Of a stretch of 64,000 nt of DNA, positions 36,328 to 50,677 are shown in pieces (the first letter of the stretch is position 1; every line of letters begins with the position of its first letter). A program made the position numbers and the translations under genes. The notes below the pieces were generated by a model. It searched no databases and was not told the origin of the DNA. It saw nothing but the letters and a program-made list of their open reading frames with translations. Source of the DNA: Telopea speciosissima (Eukaryota; Streptophyta; Magnoliopsida; Proteales; Proteaceae); contig NC_057916.1 of NCBI RefSeq assembly GCF_018873765.1, positions 29,053,501 through 29,117,500 of the forward strand. Reading direction: 5' to 3'.

Positions 36328-36943
36328 ACATGTCCCCCCCCCCCCTTCTCTCTTTCTCTCTCTGGATCCTTTTCTTTTTAATTTTATTTATATATCACAT
36401 TTTCCATGCATCTTCACATCTGCAATTAGTTAGCAGGTTACCAATCCATCAACTTGACTTCAACTAAAAGAGAGCCTTTATTATCAATTTGTTGTTAATA
36501 TGGAATTTTCAATTGGAGATCATTTAATTACAATAAGTATTAATTAATTACCCAATAACTCAATTTGCTATTTTAACATTAATTACCTAATCAGAATTCA
36601 ATAATCAGGTGGAGATTTTATCCAACTTAGTCAACAGGATTAAGTGACCTTATCTCTCCCTTTTCTTTTTTTTTTGTTATTCAAATTTTTCCTAGATATT
36701 CACTTTTCCACCTACCTTCTATAAAAACAAATTTTTTTTGAGAATATATAGAGAAGTACTATCTTTTTACCTTCTTAAAATAAAGGAACATTTATGCTAA
36801 AAGACAAATAAAAGAGCATTTGTCCTTATAGAAATAGCAAGATAGATTACACAGACAATCTAGTACTCATCTATAGCCTACCAACCAAGATAAGAATTGA
36901 AAGGAAAACAAAACAAAAAAGAGAAAACCTAATTATCAATGAG

Positions 36944-37370
36944 GGAATAGTTCTGTGTGTGAAGCGTGGTCTTTATGGACATGCAGGATCAATGGGAAAG
37001 CGCACGGAAGAATCAACAAGGTGGGCATTTCTGTCTTTCATGAGGGCAGGATGGTCATTTTGCCCCCCTGTTTGGGTGTGAGCGGTACACTCTTCTATAA
37101 GAAACATTCCTCTTAATCTATGATTCTTTCTATGAGCCACGGTTTCAAGAATCAGAATCGGATCAGTTGAATTGGCTGATTTGGTTTAGAATCGACCATG
37201 ACCAATCTTGATTTTGAACATTTCGGAATGGCCGATTCTAAGGTTTTTTACACGAATTGCTGGGTTTCATATCTGAGGGGCTGATTCTAAGGTTTATGAG
37301 ACTGATTCCAACCAATTCCAATCTGAGTAGGACCGATTTGATTTCTGATTCCGAGTTTAAAATCCTTGCT
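36944..37370. mobile_element. Two adjacent decayed MITEs (Mutator-like, then hAT-like)
   Basis: At about 36944-37105 GAGGGAATAGTTCT and GAGGAATGTTTCT (reversed right end) bound a unit with the core GATGGTCATTTTGCCCCCC. At about 37140-37370 CACGGTTTCAAGAATC and, reversed, CAAGGATTTTAAACTC bound a unit full of GATTC/GAATCGG motifs. Neither has a clean target-site duplication. Confidence 0.45.
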
Positions 37371-38279
37371 TTCGACCCATTTATGGGACAAAGAAAAGTT
37401 TGTTTGTTGGGAAGTACTCAAAAATGAACTCCTCTTATTGCCTTCAGAGTTCACAAGGTTTGCAAATAAAGGGACCATTCATTCTTATTGAGACGAGAAC
37501 CCAAAGCATAAAAATAAAAAAAATAAAAACTCAAGATAGTGACATCACAACTGGTACTAACAATACAAAACACATATATGCTAAGAAGAATATGTGATAG
37601 AAAAGGCCCACAATAGAAACATTATAAGAATATTAGCTAGAATATGCTGACACAATCAGTAGGTACAGACAGTTGAATGTGGATAGGAAGGAACATATGA
37701 AGATAAGGGGGAAAGAAGGAAGACAGGTAAGGGTCTTTCTAGTCTACCAACTCTACTTGTATGGATTGTGACTTCTTGTTTGGCTGGGTGAGCACATTCT
37801 TCTTTAAGCTCCATTTGTTTCTGTGTAAGAAAGGTGGAAAAAGAAAATTTTCTTCTAAAATAAGATTATTTTTTTTTTCATTGTTTGTTTTAATGTAAAA
37901 TAACAAAATAAATCCATTGAAGAAGTAGGCCAGCTCTCTCCTCGGTCTGGTCCTCCCTCCCCCTCCCTTCTCCTTTAATGGCCTCTTTAGCTCCTCTTCT
38001 GTCAGGGACTTTGTTCATCTCTGTGCCTCCATAGTCCTTCGGAGTAAAGTTGTTTGGTTCAAGGGCCATATTCACCGCCATAGCTTCATGGTCTAGAGAG
38101 CCTTAACCCACTGCCTCCCCATCCACTAGTCCTTTCTCATCCATCATCAGATTCATGCTCCCCCATCCTGTGTTTTTTTGCTGGAATGGGTCTAGAGGAT
38201 ATTGACCACCTTTTTTCACCTGCCCCTGGCCTTTTCCTCTGGCCCCATCCCAGAAGAATCCTCCCCTTCTCTAGGGAAT

Positions 38280-38660
38280 GGCTTTGGATGACATGACCTT
38301 CTTAGGTAGCTCCTTATGTGATATTGTTGGAAAGCTTGTTTTCAGTGCCACCATCTCTCACCTTTGGATGGAGTGGAATCTTCGAAGATAAGCCTCCAAT
38401 TCTCTCTCTTTAGACATGATTTGGAAAGCCATCTACTGTGATGTCAGCTCCAACCTCCACTTATTACCTATTCATTTAGTCCAGTGACACCCTAAGGAAA
38501 ATGTGTATTGTTGTCTCTTGGGGCTTACCTGTCTCTATGTTTTGTCCACTTACCCTTCCTCTTAAGGTCTGTGTTGTTTCGCTCCCCTTCCTCCCCTCTC
38601 CCTTGTATATTCTCCTACCCCCCCCCCCTCTTGGGGTTTTGGTAAAAATAAATTTAATGT
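38280..38660 (+). mobile_element. L1-type LINE, 3' fragment
   Basis: The plus strand encodes DIVGKLVFSATISHLWMEWN, the block after the zinc-binding domain at the C-terminus of plant L1 reverse transcriptases, followed by a stop. Downstream, CTTGGGGTTTTGGTAAAAAT is like an L1 3' UTR end. The 5' limit is unclear. A C-run lies at about 38620-38630. Confidence 0.6.
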
Positions 38661-40517
38661 AAATATCATTTATGTAAAAATTTTGCAATGAAACAGACAG
38701 GGTTTTAGTAAAAATTATGATAAAACCAACAAGAAATGAAGAGGAACCACCAGATGAAATGCAGACCATACAGAGACATAACTTCTATATCAATCACAGA
38801 TTCAATGTCTGGTTCCAGCAACGAGAAATTTTGTCAGTTCTAGATCAATCAAAGAAGAAAAAATTCTGAGAATGTTCAGTTGGAGGATTAGAAGAAGAAG
38901 AGTGAAGGCGGGATTCAAATCCTAAGATTTAGCCACAAGAATCCAAGGTAAGGATATCATAAAAGCACTCACTAGAGCAAGCAAGCACCTTCAGTTAAGG
39001 ATATCATAAAAGCACTAACTAACAGTCTTTCTAGCATATGAAAGCCTTTTTCTACTACTAAAAGCAAGATTAGCTTTTTATACTGTAATAATGCTAAATT
39101 TGACCAAGAATTTCAAGTGGAGTGTGAGTGTGATTACAAATCCTTTCATGAGAGATGTAAAGCACCATTTCATTTCTGATGTTAACCTGAGATAATGAAC
39201 TCAAAGAAAACTTTGCTTTATTGGCATTTGGATGCAAGGACATATTTGAATCTGTGATTATCTATCCTAAGCAAGAATTTATCTACCATGATAAACAGCT
39301 TATGACACCACACACTCGGTGACCGGAATTACGTCCTGGGCCTGAGATTTTTCCCCCCTCCTTTGGTGTAGAACTTGGCTTGAGAGGTTGGTGTGGTTGG
39401 TGTAAAATACTTGGTCAAAAAGACCTATTTCTCTGTAATTAAGGACATGATTCCAGGACTGTCTTTAGAGTATCAAGTCCAAGTAGCCCTTAACTACATT
39501 CTTCTACTAGATGGGATGTTTTTAGGCCAACCAGAGAAAACTGATCACAATGGTCCAGTTACTAAGGATTGAGAAGCCTGAGCCAACACTGGGTCCTTGT
39601 TGGATGAGTTGAATTCTACATATACAACCATATATTTAACTGTTATACTGTCCATATCAGACTAGTGGTTGTTCATTTATTATAATGTAAAAATTGGTTA
39701 TCAAATAAAATTCTGTTTTATTTCTTAGTTTGAAAACTTAACAGCTAACATCCTTTCCCAATCAGAATACTCCAAAAGACAGATACGAGATTTTTTTTTT
39801 TTTTTTTTAATCTCTTGTTAAAGTATGACCAATCATCATATCCTGTTTATTATTGAAATCCTGGTCAAATGCATTAGTATCAACAGATAAGAGCTTAGCT
39901 TCACTGATAAGGACTACAAATAAAGATATCAAAACTTTCATCAATCCATAACAAATACTAATTTACTCAAATAATTTTTTTGTTAGTTGCTTGTTAGAGA
40001 ACATGGATGGATAATATTGCCAAATAAGCTTATTGATTGAAAATGACAATATTTTTGTTAGTGTGTAGAGAAAAGGCTTCTCTGCCTACTGTTCTCAGAA
40101 TTTCATTGTGTATATTGGTCTTCTAGTGAATGATTGATTTCAATATTTAATTTCTGTACCCAGAAGGGCCTATGAGAGTGCCCTTGAAATGCATACTAAG
40201 AAGCATTAATTATTCTCAAAGATACAGGAGCGAATCAATCAACCTATTGATACTGGAAGACCCAAAATATTATTCCAATTTATCATTTCTGGGTCCAATG
40301 GAATTCAGAGGTAACTACAGGGACATGAGAACTTTATTCTGATTGTCAGATTATGTGTTCATTACAGAATACTTCATCACATTATTGCATATACATATGT
40401 ACATAAGAAGTTACATATCCAGCAGATTTACCCAATAAAAAGGGTTAGACACTTGATAATATGCAATATTATGAGAAATGAACTAATTCTGGTGTGTGAG
40501 AGAGTTTTTCTCCAAGC
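38661..40517. other. Intergenic; 3' flank of the ENTH gene
   Basis: No coding exon or structured repeat recognised apart from homopolymer T at about 39791-39808. Part of 40400-40517 should be the 3' UTR of the ENTH-domain gene. Confidence 0.5.
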
Positions 40518-42170
40518 CTATTGATTTCCGAAGGAGAACTGGCGATCGATCTTCTTCTTCATCGCTTTCCCAACATCTGAAAAGCTTCTAAGCATAGCCT
40601 TACTTCCCTCATATTTTGATGGACTATTGACACCAAGCCTTGAGCTAATTCCACTTAAGAAACTATCTGTTCCTTCTTTTTCTTCCTCGGAATCGAGCAA
40701 TGAACCACACTCTTGAATAGGAGAATCCCAGAGATACAACCCTTCATCGTTCTTACCATTTGTTAAGGAAGTACAAAATGTCTCTCCTCCTAGTGAGTAA
40801 TTTTCATTAAGATTCTCAGAGAGTGGGTGTTGATCAGTTTTTCTTAGTTTATCAGTTTCATTCCATGTACTAGTATTAGTGGAATATGAACCAAAAGATG
40901 AAGTTCTTGAATATCCACAGGATGATAAGGGAGAGGAAGAGGAAGAGGAAGGAGAGGCCATTAAATTTCCAAAGCCTTTGATCTCCTTGGTCACTTTGAG
41001 AGCTTTGTTACGGGCTTCTTTGAGTACCTCTCCACCTTGTAGGAGGTTCAGTAATCTCTCTGATTTCTTTTGAATGTTGGCACCCCAATTTAACCTGAAG
41101 TGAGTCAGAAATGGAAAGACAATGAAGCAAAGAAAAACTAGCAACAATGAGAATATTTTTATTCAAGATTGAGGGCCAGGGAAGTGAACTTCATTAGATC
41201 TTGTTTTTGGTTGTTTCAACTCAACTTGAAATAAGTAAAAGATCAAAGAATTACCCTCTTTCATCAATGTGTTTGAATGTTCCAAGTTCTTCAATGACTT
41301 CCTTGTCACACTGGAATTCTTCAACAAAGTCTTCAGGACCATGAGTGAGTAAGAAATCAAGTAGTACCAATGACTTGTATGACTGTTTCCATTGCTTCCA
41401 GTCAACCTCATACAGCCTACATTAAGATATAAAACCCTCCCCATTAGATTTATCAAACAGCAACCATTATTTTAATCTCAACCAAATTTCGGATTTCGAC
41501 CCATTTCGATTGCTGTCGAAACCGAAATATTTCGGTGAAATTTTGGTCTATTTCGCAAATTTCGATCCATTTCGACACTACTATTTTGATTGAAACTGAA
41601 ATATTACCTAACAACAATCATAATGAAAATGACAAGAACTCAAGAAGTACAAGTACAACAACAAACATATTTCATCACTAAAAACTGCACCTAACTAAAC
41701 CATGCTCATAAGGAGTTGCATTTCACAACATAAAACCTTGGAAGTATAGAAAATGGATGTAAATTAAAATATTTTTTTGGTCAACTTATAGGTATTCATA
41801 CTTGATTAAAATTACCTCCTATGAATGACATCAACAATTCTCCAATAATCATCTATGTCAAAAGATGCTTCTGCTATTCTAGTCATTGTTTTAGCATCAG
41901 GACCCCATGAATCACTGTTTATTGCTTCCTCAGCCAACCTTGAAAAAAAAAACACAAAAAGGAAGAGGAAACAGATTATTTATCTTGTCAAAAGCCATTA
42001 TAACAAAATTTAGAATATAAATTTTTCCATCCTGTGTTGGGATCGTGGGAATTTGATACTAACAGTTCTGCAGGAGTAACATCAGTCAAGGCAAGCTTAA
42101 CAGTTTTGTACTTCTCTTGGAGGAAGAAAGATGCTTGCTTCTTAAAGTCACCTAGAGACACAGTCCCCAT
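40518..42170 (-). CDS. ENTH-domain protein (epsin-like membrane-trafficking protein)
   Basis: Four minus-strand exons, 42170-42064, 41938-41816, 41416-41255 and 41094-40518, join in frame to 322 residues. The start MGTVSLGDFKKQASFFLQEK, then LALTDVTPAELLAEEA, DDYWRIVDVIHRR, SYKSLVLLDFLLTHGPEDF and FKHIDERGLNWGANIQKKSE are the ENTH/ANTH-type alpha-helical domain (about residues 1-150) of a plant family that binds phosphoinositides and helps form clathrin-coated vesicles. It is followed by KGFGNL and a serine-rich, disordered tail ending DRQFSFGNQ. I see no obvious clathrin box or NPF repeat in the tail, so partners are unknown. The ATG at 42170 was chosen because it matches the family start and no ATG lies in frame just upstream. 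Intron 2 holds TTTCGA-rich repeat sequence. Confidence 0.9.
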
Positions 42171-42639
42171 TAATCTCAAAAGTCAAAAAGACAACCTCAG
42201 AAACCGAGCTAGAAGGTTTAGGAATGTCTCCAAGTTTACCCAAAAAAAAAACCTAACTTTCCATTCAAAGAACAGAGAGAAATGGCTCCAGAACACAATG
42301 CATCAACTTGATCATCGAAACCCAGATCATAAAACAGATCACTGACCCAAAGAACATGAAGTCCACAAGAATCTAATGCTAAGAAAACCACAACTATTGT
42401 GTTATTTAGGGAAAAGCGGAGGTTTGATTGGGTAGCCATTGATTTTCGCTCAGAAATGCAAGGTAAAGCCTGAGTCAAATAGAAAGTAACGTAAGGCATG
42501 AAAATGTATGGACTCTAAATGGTTCAAAGGAATCCCAAGAGACCCGTACTATCTTGCCCTGAGAAGTTCATGGAATCATGGGTTTTGGACTTGCAGAGAC
42601 TAGAAATCGGGATTTTCAGGGACAGAGAGGATGCAGACC

Positions 42640-43280
42640 AGTGATTTAAAATCGGTGGAGATCGATCCGGACCATACCAATCCCAACTGAATCAGTAGGG
42701 TTAGGAATCTACCGGCCAATTCTAGGGTTTTCGGTTTTCTAGGTCAATTCCTATCGGGAATGGAATCAACCGGGACCGATCTGGATCCTGATTCCGGGTT
42801 TTAAACCCTAGGCAATGGACCAAAATTAATTGTTCCAAAATTAGGATTCGGATCAGATCGAAGTCGGTCTGAATTGTTTAGGATTCGACCACAATTAATC
42901 GACAAAAATATGCTCTAACCTTAGAAATCCAACATGGTTCAACCAGAATCGAGATCAGCCTTGACTGATTCCAATCCGAATCGACCAATCTGGCCTTCCA
43001 AATCCGACAAGTCCATCCCTTTGAACATCATAAACGGAAAGAATGGATGATTCTCAATTTGCAGCATCTTTATTAGCGCTAGTGTTTCAAAATATGGGAG
43101 ATGGAACCCTTGCAAATTTTGATTCCGATTCCAATTCCAATTTGGATGGAATCGGTCCCAAAAAACCCTAGAATTGGCCCTAAGATTTGAAAACTCGGTG
43201 GCTCCAAGGTTTTATACCAAGAATCGGTTATGTCGAATTGGTTGGAATTAGATCAATCATGATTGATTCTGATTTTTTAA
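42640..43280. mobile_element. Cluster of decayed hAT-like MITEs
   Basis: Several stretches (about 42640-42820, 42835-43015, 43110-43275) are built of GATTC, CGGTT and GGAATC motifs with TTTAAA near their ends, like the element at 37140. Ends and target copies could not be fixed. The region lies just upstream of the ENTH gene. Confidence 0.4.
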
Positions 43281-46200
43281 ATGCTAAGCAGCAGTCCAGC
43301 ATCAATCTCTACTGATAGTTGAAGCTTTTTTTTTATAAGAAATTATATTTGAGAAAATCTAATAATTCACTATAAGATCGATGGTTGGATTAGTTTAAAA
43401 AACCAGGACCCACAATATGTTGAGGTTGAGAAGATGAGATAACACATATACATTATATAAATGGTGGATCTAGATGTTTAAGATCATGGGTGGGAGACTA
43501 TCTGCGTTTGGTATGATTTCTTGAAATGCATTATAGACCTAGAATGCAGTCCAAATGATCCATCCTTTATGAGTTATAATAAGATTGAGCTCATAAACCA
43601 ACCATAGTATACCCAATGGATTAACCATGTATCAAATTTAGGGTTCAACATCAACCATATATCATACCAATTTCCCCCCCCCTTTTTCGGGATTAGAAAT
43701 TAAAATTAATCTTACTTAAAAAGGAAAGAATACCTCGTTTCGTATTAAATCTAGCAGAGATAGCAAAGATCATTAGCAATAGAAACATAAGATCTATCTA
43801 CCTTAGTAATACAAACTTTCTCATACGAACTCAAAATAGTTTTGATATCCTACAGAACAATGAAAAACTCCCATGATCATCGATATGTTTGCTAAACCCG
43901 CACAATGAGTCCCAATGCCGATGCAAATGCCTCCCAATGCCCCTACTCGTTGCAATCCTTGGAACAATCTCTTTTCTTCGATCTCTTGTGCAGTCCTTGT
44001 GAAGCCAAAATCCATACAAGCAACAATAAAGTTCTTTTGATAAATCACAATTAAAACCTATCCTGTTTTCTCAGTCACACTAGCAAAACTACCATCACAT
44101 ATAATGGTAATAGAATCGAAGTGTACAAGTTCAAGGTAATCCATAATTGACTAAGGGAAACCGGTGTCAGTTTTTATGGGCTTAATTAATTATATGTATG
44201 TTTTACCAAAAAAATAATAATAATAATTATATGTTAATCTATTGGTGTGAGTCCATGGGCATAAAATCCGGTTTGAGACCACTTTAAGGTTGATGGGGGG
44301 GTATTCAAATCCTTTCCATTATGGGTGAACAAGTATTAGGGTTTTGTATTATAAATACAAGGTTGGAGTACCTGTTTGAACTTATTATCTGTTCTTTCCA
44401 ATAAGAATTTGAGGGGTGCAAGTGAGACAAGAAGATTGTGGAAGACTGAAACCAAAGATTTTGTTCGTGTTCGTTGTGAGAGAACTCCACTGAGTCTTCT
44501 CCAACATACTTGAGTGCAAAGTACACATCATTTCTCTCGTATTCTTTATTCAACTGTGTTCTAATTTTCTGTATGAGACTTGTTTAGAGTTTCACGAAAA
44601 TCCAAGGATATTCTGACAATAAGAACCAAAGATAAATCATCTAAAAAAGGGGAAGGCAATAGGCATAGATCTGAAGTCGAATGATTAATATTGTCAAACA
44701 AGATATTGGGGTCAGACTGATAGTTAGAAAAATATTAACTGTTCCTAGTACTCAAGAGGAAGTAACATATAATAGAGAGAAAACGGAAAGTAAAAAGTTC
44801 AGATCGTAAATTGGTGATGAGCTGGAAACAATAGATTTCCTAAGAAATCAAACCAAACAGTGAAGAAAACTTGGAAGTATTTCGATCACTTTCCAAAAAT
44901 ATTTGGTGCCCAAATTCGTTTAGAAAAATGTTAAAAAGAGAACAAACTCCAGACTTTCACTTTAAAATCCCGCCAAAAAAGAATTAAAAAAAAAAAACTA
45001 TTAGAGAAGTCCACTGACCAATCCTAATTAAGACAGATTTACCAATCAAGTTCAAATAAAATTGGACCAAAATTTCCTCAATTTGAGAGATTTCGAATCA
45101 ATTCAAATCAGAATCAACGGAGACCAATCATGTACCTACTTTTGTTCCCAAAAAAATCATGTACCTACTTTGATATGTTTAAACCTTGGACAAGACTTTC
45201 TACATTGCACCAAACATTTTCGTAAAGATGTCAACGGATATTCAAAAATTCGTATTCCATTCACGTCCTTATCTATTTAGGAGAATTGGAATCCGTCCAA
45301 AAACTAATCGGATACAAATATGATAATCCCCCTATCCAATTCATTTAGTAATAAAATGTTTGAAATATATCTTTGTGTCCGTCTATATGATTAAGTTTTT
45401 TCTTATTTTTATAATTTTATAAGTTAAGATATGTGATTCTTTTTCTAGATTTTCTATTGGTTTATATATATTGTTTTATGCATTGTGATATATGGAATCA
45501 TATATCTATTAAAATAAATGCAAGATAAAATCAAAAGTAGAAAACGTAAATCAAAGATTAAAAAGAATAGAAGAAAGTATAGTTGCTAAACTCTCAAGTC
45601 TCAATCCTAACCCTCATCAACAAAACGATAAAGATGTAAACTCCTATCCGTTGACATCCTTACATTAGAGAAGTGGAGCAAACTTTTCTTCCAACAGTAC
45701 CATAGTAAAGTTTTTGGAAAATCTTCTCTATGGGGGTGGGGGCGGGGGCGCATACAACGTCCAGACACATTAGAGGACGAAATGATCACCTACACCCCAT
45801 GAAAGGTGGAAATTCTGACCCCAAGATGCCAACGCGTGCTCTCATTGGCTGCCGCATACGCATGACCCCTACGCTCCCCCACAGAGAACGCTCTCCCGTA
45901 AGTTTTCTCTAAAGGTTATTTTTGGAACCAGCTTTCCTTCATCTATGGTGTATTTCTTCATCACCATCATTGTTTTAAAAAACGGTATGGGTAATGGGGA
46001 TCATCGGTATCAGTGTTGAGACTGCCGCAGATACGGATCAGATGTATTGAGCCTAATTGGACGGTTTTTCCTTCAACTTCCATTAAAAAACCATTTTTTG
46101 GATAAATGTACCCTTAGTTAGAACCGTTCCATCGATACAAGATTGTCCCCCCTCCCCCCCTGCTCGAGAGGGGGGTTGGAAGCCAATCTGCAGGAAGATT

Positions 46201-48010
46201 GATCCGACTGTGTTCTGTTCCAGTGTTACGTGCAGCGTTGGTAGAGGGACTCTCTCCTATTGGTAGTTACCTTAGGTTTAGTAGGGGAAATTATCGGATA
46301 ATGGGAAGTGAATAAGTGTAGTTATTAGAAGTTATCTAACTGACTGTGATGTGTAATCTGTAAATAGCTTACAAACGATGAATGAAGGAGTCTTGCAAAT
46401 TCCCTAAATTATCTCAAAGAGTTGAGCTTCTATAAAGACCCAAAACCCCTATTTTCTCTCTCATCTTCTCTATCTCTGTCTTTATTCTCTTTTTTTCTTC
46501 ACCCAAGTCCGTGCACACATCATCCAACCACCGGATAAAAAGAGGGAGGAGACACCCTTTGGGTCAGACTTCAAACATTATGACTTTTCAACCATTTTCT
46601 AAAGCTTTACTTTGCCAAATGGTGAACTCAACTTAGATTTGAAGATCATTGCTTGCTTTCTCAGTTGGTCTCATAAGTATTGAATACTCTTTACTAGATC
46701 CTGAAAACAACAAAAAAAAGATGATCGAAAGCCAACTCAATGGACTCAAAAGTCGAATTGGCACCCTTATTCTTGTTATGTTTGATAATTTGTCCAAGTC
46801 GGGGAAAAAGAGATCAAAAGCCAATTCAATGAGCCCACAATTCAAATTGTTAGCTTTTCTTAGATAGATATAGACCAAGAGAGTTAGCCCAAGCCCTAAG
46901 AGAGCGTTAAGGGGTATTTACTATGCTGCACATGGACGGGCAGGCATCAAAAAGAAACTATCGATATCAGTTGGATCAACCTTGAAGTGTAACATGGTTG
47001 CAACTTTCTCGAGAGATCACCAGGGCATTGATATAAAATAAGAGGGAAACAATGGCAAAAGGAGAGATCACATGTTCTTCATTATTATCATATAACTGGT
47101 TTTAGATCAAAAAATGAATTTTATTAGATAACAGCAAAACGAAATAGCATTTCAACAAGATATTCTCTGAAAACAAAAGATCCAAGGTTTCTTCCACCGT
47201 TTACCCGGTAAAGAAAGATAACATCTAAGGTGAAGAAAAACCCAGCAGACAAAGGACCAAAAATGTACCATCGGGCCCAAATAGCATGTACCCATGAAGC
47301 TACGCCTGCTCAAACTTACCACAATGGATACGTTGGAAGGACAAATGCAACAAGACTAAATTGAACAGATTTCCTTATGAAGGAAGAAGTAAACCTGACT
47401 GATAATATTCTGAAACATTATAGGTACCTGGACGATGATTACATCACTTGTAAGCAACCACCCCTCCTTCCCCAGGGAAGCAGCTGGCATTTCCAAACAA
47501 ACTCAATCCCTGCGGCACTCTACAGTGCCTGCTCACTTCATTTGCATTATGGCAAAATTGTTGCCTGCCAGAAAAATAAGCACATCTGAGACATATTTCA
47601 CATGGCCACGCAGAAAATTTACTGCCTATAAGGGTGGATGTAGCGGTTAAGTCGTCTGTTCAGAGGATTCTCATGTCACGAGTGTTTCTTCATTCAATGG
47701 CCCAGGTTCACGTAAAAGCATCCAGAGCTTTCTGTAAAAGCATTTCCAAAAGATTTAAATAAAGTTTCAAAAGGATAACGAGAAACAAAATAATAAAAAA
47801 AATATTCCTGTATGATAAAAACATACGACGATATTTGATGTAGAATGTCCCCTGTTCCTTCAGCATTTACATTCATATCCCCATTTTCCAAACAATGAAC
47901 AAACCAGCAAGTAATCATAAAATCAGAGACAGCCCAACCATAACTACAAAATGACACCTGATAACAAGCCATGACCCTGAAACAGCCTTATAGCAGAACA
48001 ATAAAACAAA
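43281..48010. other. Long intergenic region, mostly unassigned
   Basis: No gene recognised. A minus-strand frame at 43821-44048 has no family I know. 44230-44600 (TATAAATACAAG near 44351) and 46190-46560 have LTR-like layouts without provable ends. A Mutator-like unit may lie at about 45722-45900: TTCTCTATGGGGGTG and, reversed, TTCTCTGTGGGGGAG, with the core GTGATCATTTCGTCC on the minus strand. 47160-47680 looks unique but non-coding. Confidence 0.4.
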
Positions 48011-49265
48011 ACAGCTGTAAGTAGATCAGAACCTGACTAATCAAATAACAGAGCCAAAGAGGAAGAGGATGGAAGATCGAGAGAGGGAGGAAGACTGTGC
48101 AATAGATCAGAATAATCTACCGCCAGCCAGCACTATTATTTATATCAGATAAAGATTACAATAAAAAAAACACACAACTCTTAGTTAGCTAATCCTAATC
48201 ACAACAATACCTAGTTACAATTGTAAACTATAATGAACTTGGACAGAAAAATATACCATCGGATTGTAAACTATAATGAACTTGGACAGAAAAACACACC
48301 ATCCATCCGATGGTATAGAGGTCTATGGACACCCATAGATCTCCAACTGATACATACATACTTTAACACTCCCCCTCAAGTAGGAGTAAATATATCTCCC
48401 ACACCCAGTTTGGAACAACCATCAACAAATGCAGGTCAAAGCAGCGCCTTTATAAACATATCACCAAGTTGATTGTTGGAGTTGACGAACGGAGTTGAAA
48501 TAAGCTTCTACATGACAACATTTCTCACAAAATGGCAATCAACATCAATGTGCTTGGTTCTTTCAGGAAGCAATATAGATTACAGCCAGATTATCAGTTA
48601 TCACAATAAATCTTTATTGGTTGAGGAACTGAGAACCCCAACTCTTGTAGGAGAGACTTCTATCACATCAACTCAGCAATAGTATGAGCTATAGCTCTAT
48701 ACTCAACTTCTGCACTTGACCTAGCCACAATAGTCGGCTTCTTACTCCTCCAAGAAACAAGATTACCACCAACAAAAGTACAATTTCAAGTAGTTGACCT
48801 ACGATCGTTGGCAGCACCAGCCCAATCAACATCAGAGTACCCTACAATATCAGTGTGGCATGACGACGATAAATAAGAGTCATAAGACTTTTGCCAGGAG
48901 CACTCTTTAAGAATTAAGATACTTCAGAATAAGACACACAGCATCCCAATGAGCACGTTTAGGATTCTCCATAAATTGACTGATGACTCCAACAACAAAG
49001 GAAATATCTAGACGAGAAACAGTCAGATAAATAAGTTTCCCAACAAATCATCTGTATTGATGTTTATCCTCAAAATTTCACCATCACACACCCCAAGTTT
49101 CAGATTTGGATCCATAGGATTGTCAATAGGTTTACAGCCTAACATACTTGTTTCAGACAAAAAGTCCGGAGACAGACTGACACCTTTCTTGCAACGAACA
49201 ACTTCAATCCCCAGAAAATATATGAGGACTCCCAAATCATTTATCTGAAAATGCTTTCTTGCCAC

Positions 49266-49745
49266 TGCTTTGAGGATTCAAAGAGCACCTTAGAACTAAC
49301 ACCGGACCAAAAACTGGACCCCATCTAAGGCCTGATTCTACAGCTACTTAAAAATCACTATTTTTTGGGTTTTCTCAATTCCAGAAATTTTGTTTTTCAA
49401 ATTAATTTTAATCCAGCAGTTGGATTATTTAATTACTTCCGGGGTTTGATTTAGATTATTGAATCAAAATTTCAGACCAATCCATTGGCCGGATTGAATT
49501 TAATTTCAGTTTTCCATCTCAGGGATATCCACCCGTGAGGCCGTGACACTGTTTTCTAAATTACATCCAAACCACTCATTGGACCATTCCCATCTTTTGA
49601 ATGGTTCTTATTCTTCCTATTGGCTATTGTTTCTTAGAGTTTGGTGATAATCTGAGAGGTTTTTTGACTTTCAGTCAAATTTGGGGTTTTCTATCCGAGT
49701 GGGATTTGTCTTGGGATCTTTTTCTTTCAACCCTTGACCAAAATA
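49266..49745. other. About 480 bp insertion splitting the copia reverse transcriptase
   Basis: The copia frame breaks off after VVYVDDIHNF (at about 49755, minus strand) and resumes at MARKHFQIND (49265). The intervening sequence has no copia similarity and no gene I recognise. It also replaces the RT segment that normally links these two blocks. Its ends show no clear inverted repeats. Confidence 0.5.
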
Positions 49746-50677
49746 ATTACCTGAAATTATGAATGTCATCAACATACACAACTAGGATCACAACTTTGTC
49801 CCCCCCCCCCAACAACGTACGAAAACAAAGTGATCAAAGAAGCACCGAGTGAACCAATATCCACGAATAACTTTATTAAAGCTATCAAACCAAGCACGTG
49901 GAGACTATTTCAGCCCATACATAGCATTGTGAAGACGGCATATATCTTGGACGCATTCTCCTCCTGAGCAACATACCCGAAAGGTTGCTCCATATAAACC
50001 TCTTCCTCAAGCTCACCATGAAGAAAGACATTTTTAATATCTAGCTAAAACATAGGGCAATAAAGACTCACGATCAAGGAGACAAGAACCCGTATAGAAT
50101 TAAGATGCGCCACTAGAAAAAAAGTCTCAAACTAATCAACACCATAAGTTTGAGTAAAGCCTTTAGCAACCAAACAAGCTTTAAAGCGCGACCCATCAGG
50201 ATGATATTTAACTGTGTACGCCCGACGACACCTCACAAGCTCCTTTCCCGAGGGTAATTCAATAAGAGTCCAAGTCCGACGTCCAGCAGAGCATCCATCT
50301 CAACATCCATAACCTATTTCCAACAAGGTACAATAAGGCGTCCTAATACTTAGTGCGAATAGACATGGTAGGTAGAGACAAGGCAAAATTGTGAAGTAAA
50401 TGTGGAAGATGAGAAGCGGTAACAAATTGAGACACAGGATAAGCAACTTAGACTGTTGAATATAAGCAAAAGTACCTTTACGGAGAGCAATGGGCAAGTC
50501 AGGGGATGGAGGATCCCCACCCAAAGTGTCTGATGAAGTAGAGAGTAGTTGGGATGGAGCAATTGAGGTCGTGGACTTGGGACGACAATTGTATATCTAT
50601 AATTGTTTGGCTGGAGCACTATCAAAATGAGAGTCAATAAAGGGAACAAAGACTGAAAGTGGTGGAGGTGTTAGGAC

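Noticed and set aside
42171-42179. Upstream start MRLM for the ENTH protein
   Set aside because: It would need a TTG start codon; the ATG at 42170 matches the family.
43821-44048. A 75-codon minus-strand frame as a small gene
   Set aside because: No start context, splice partners or known family; it lies in repeat-rich DNA.
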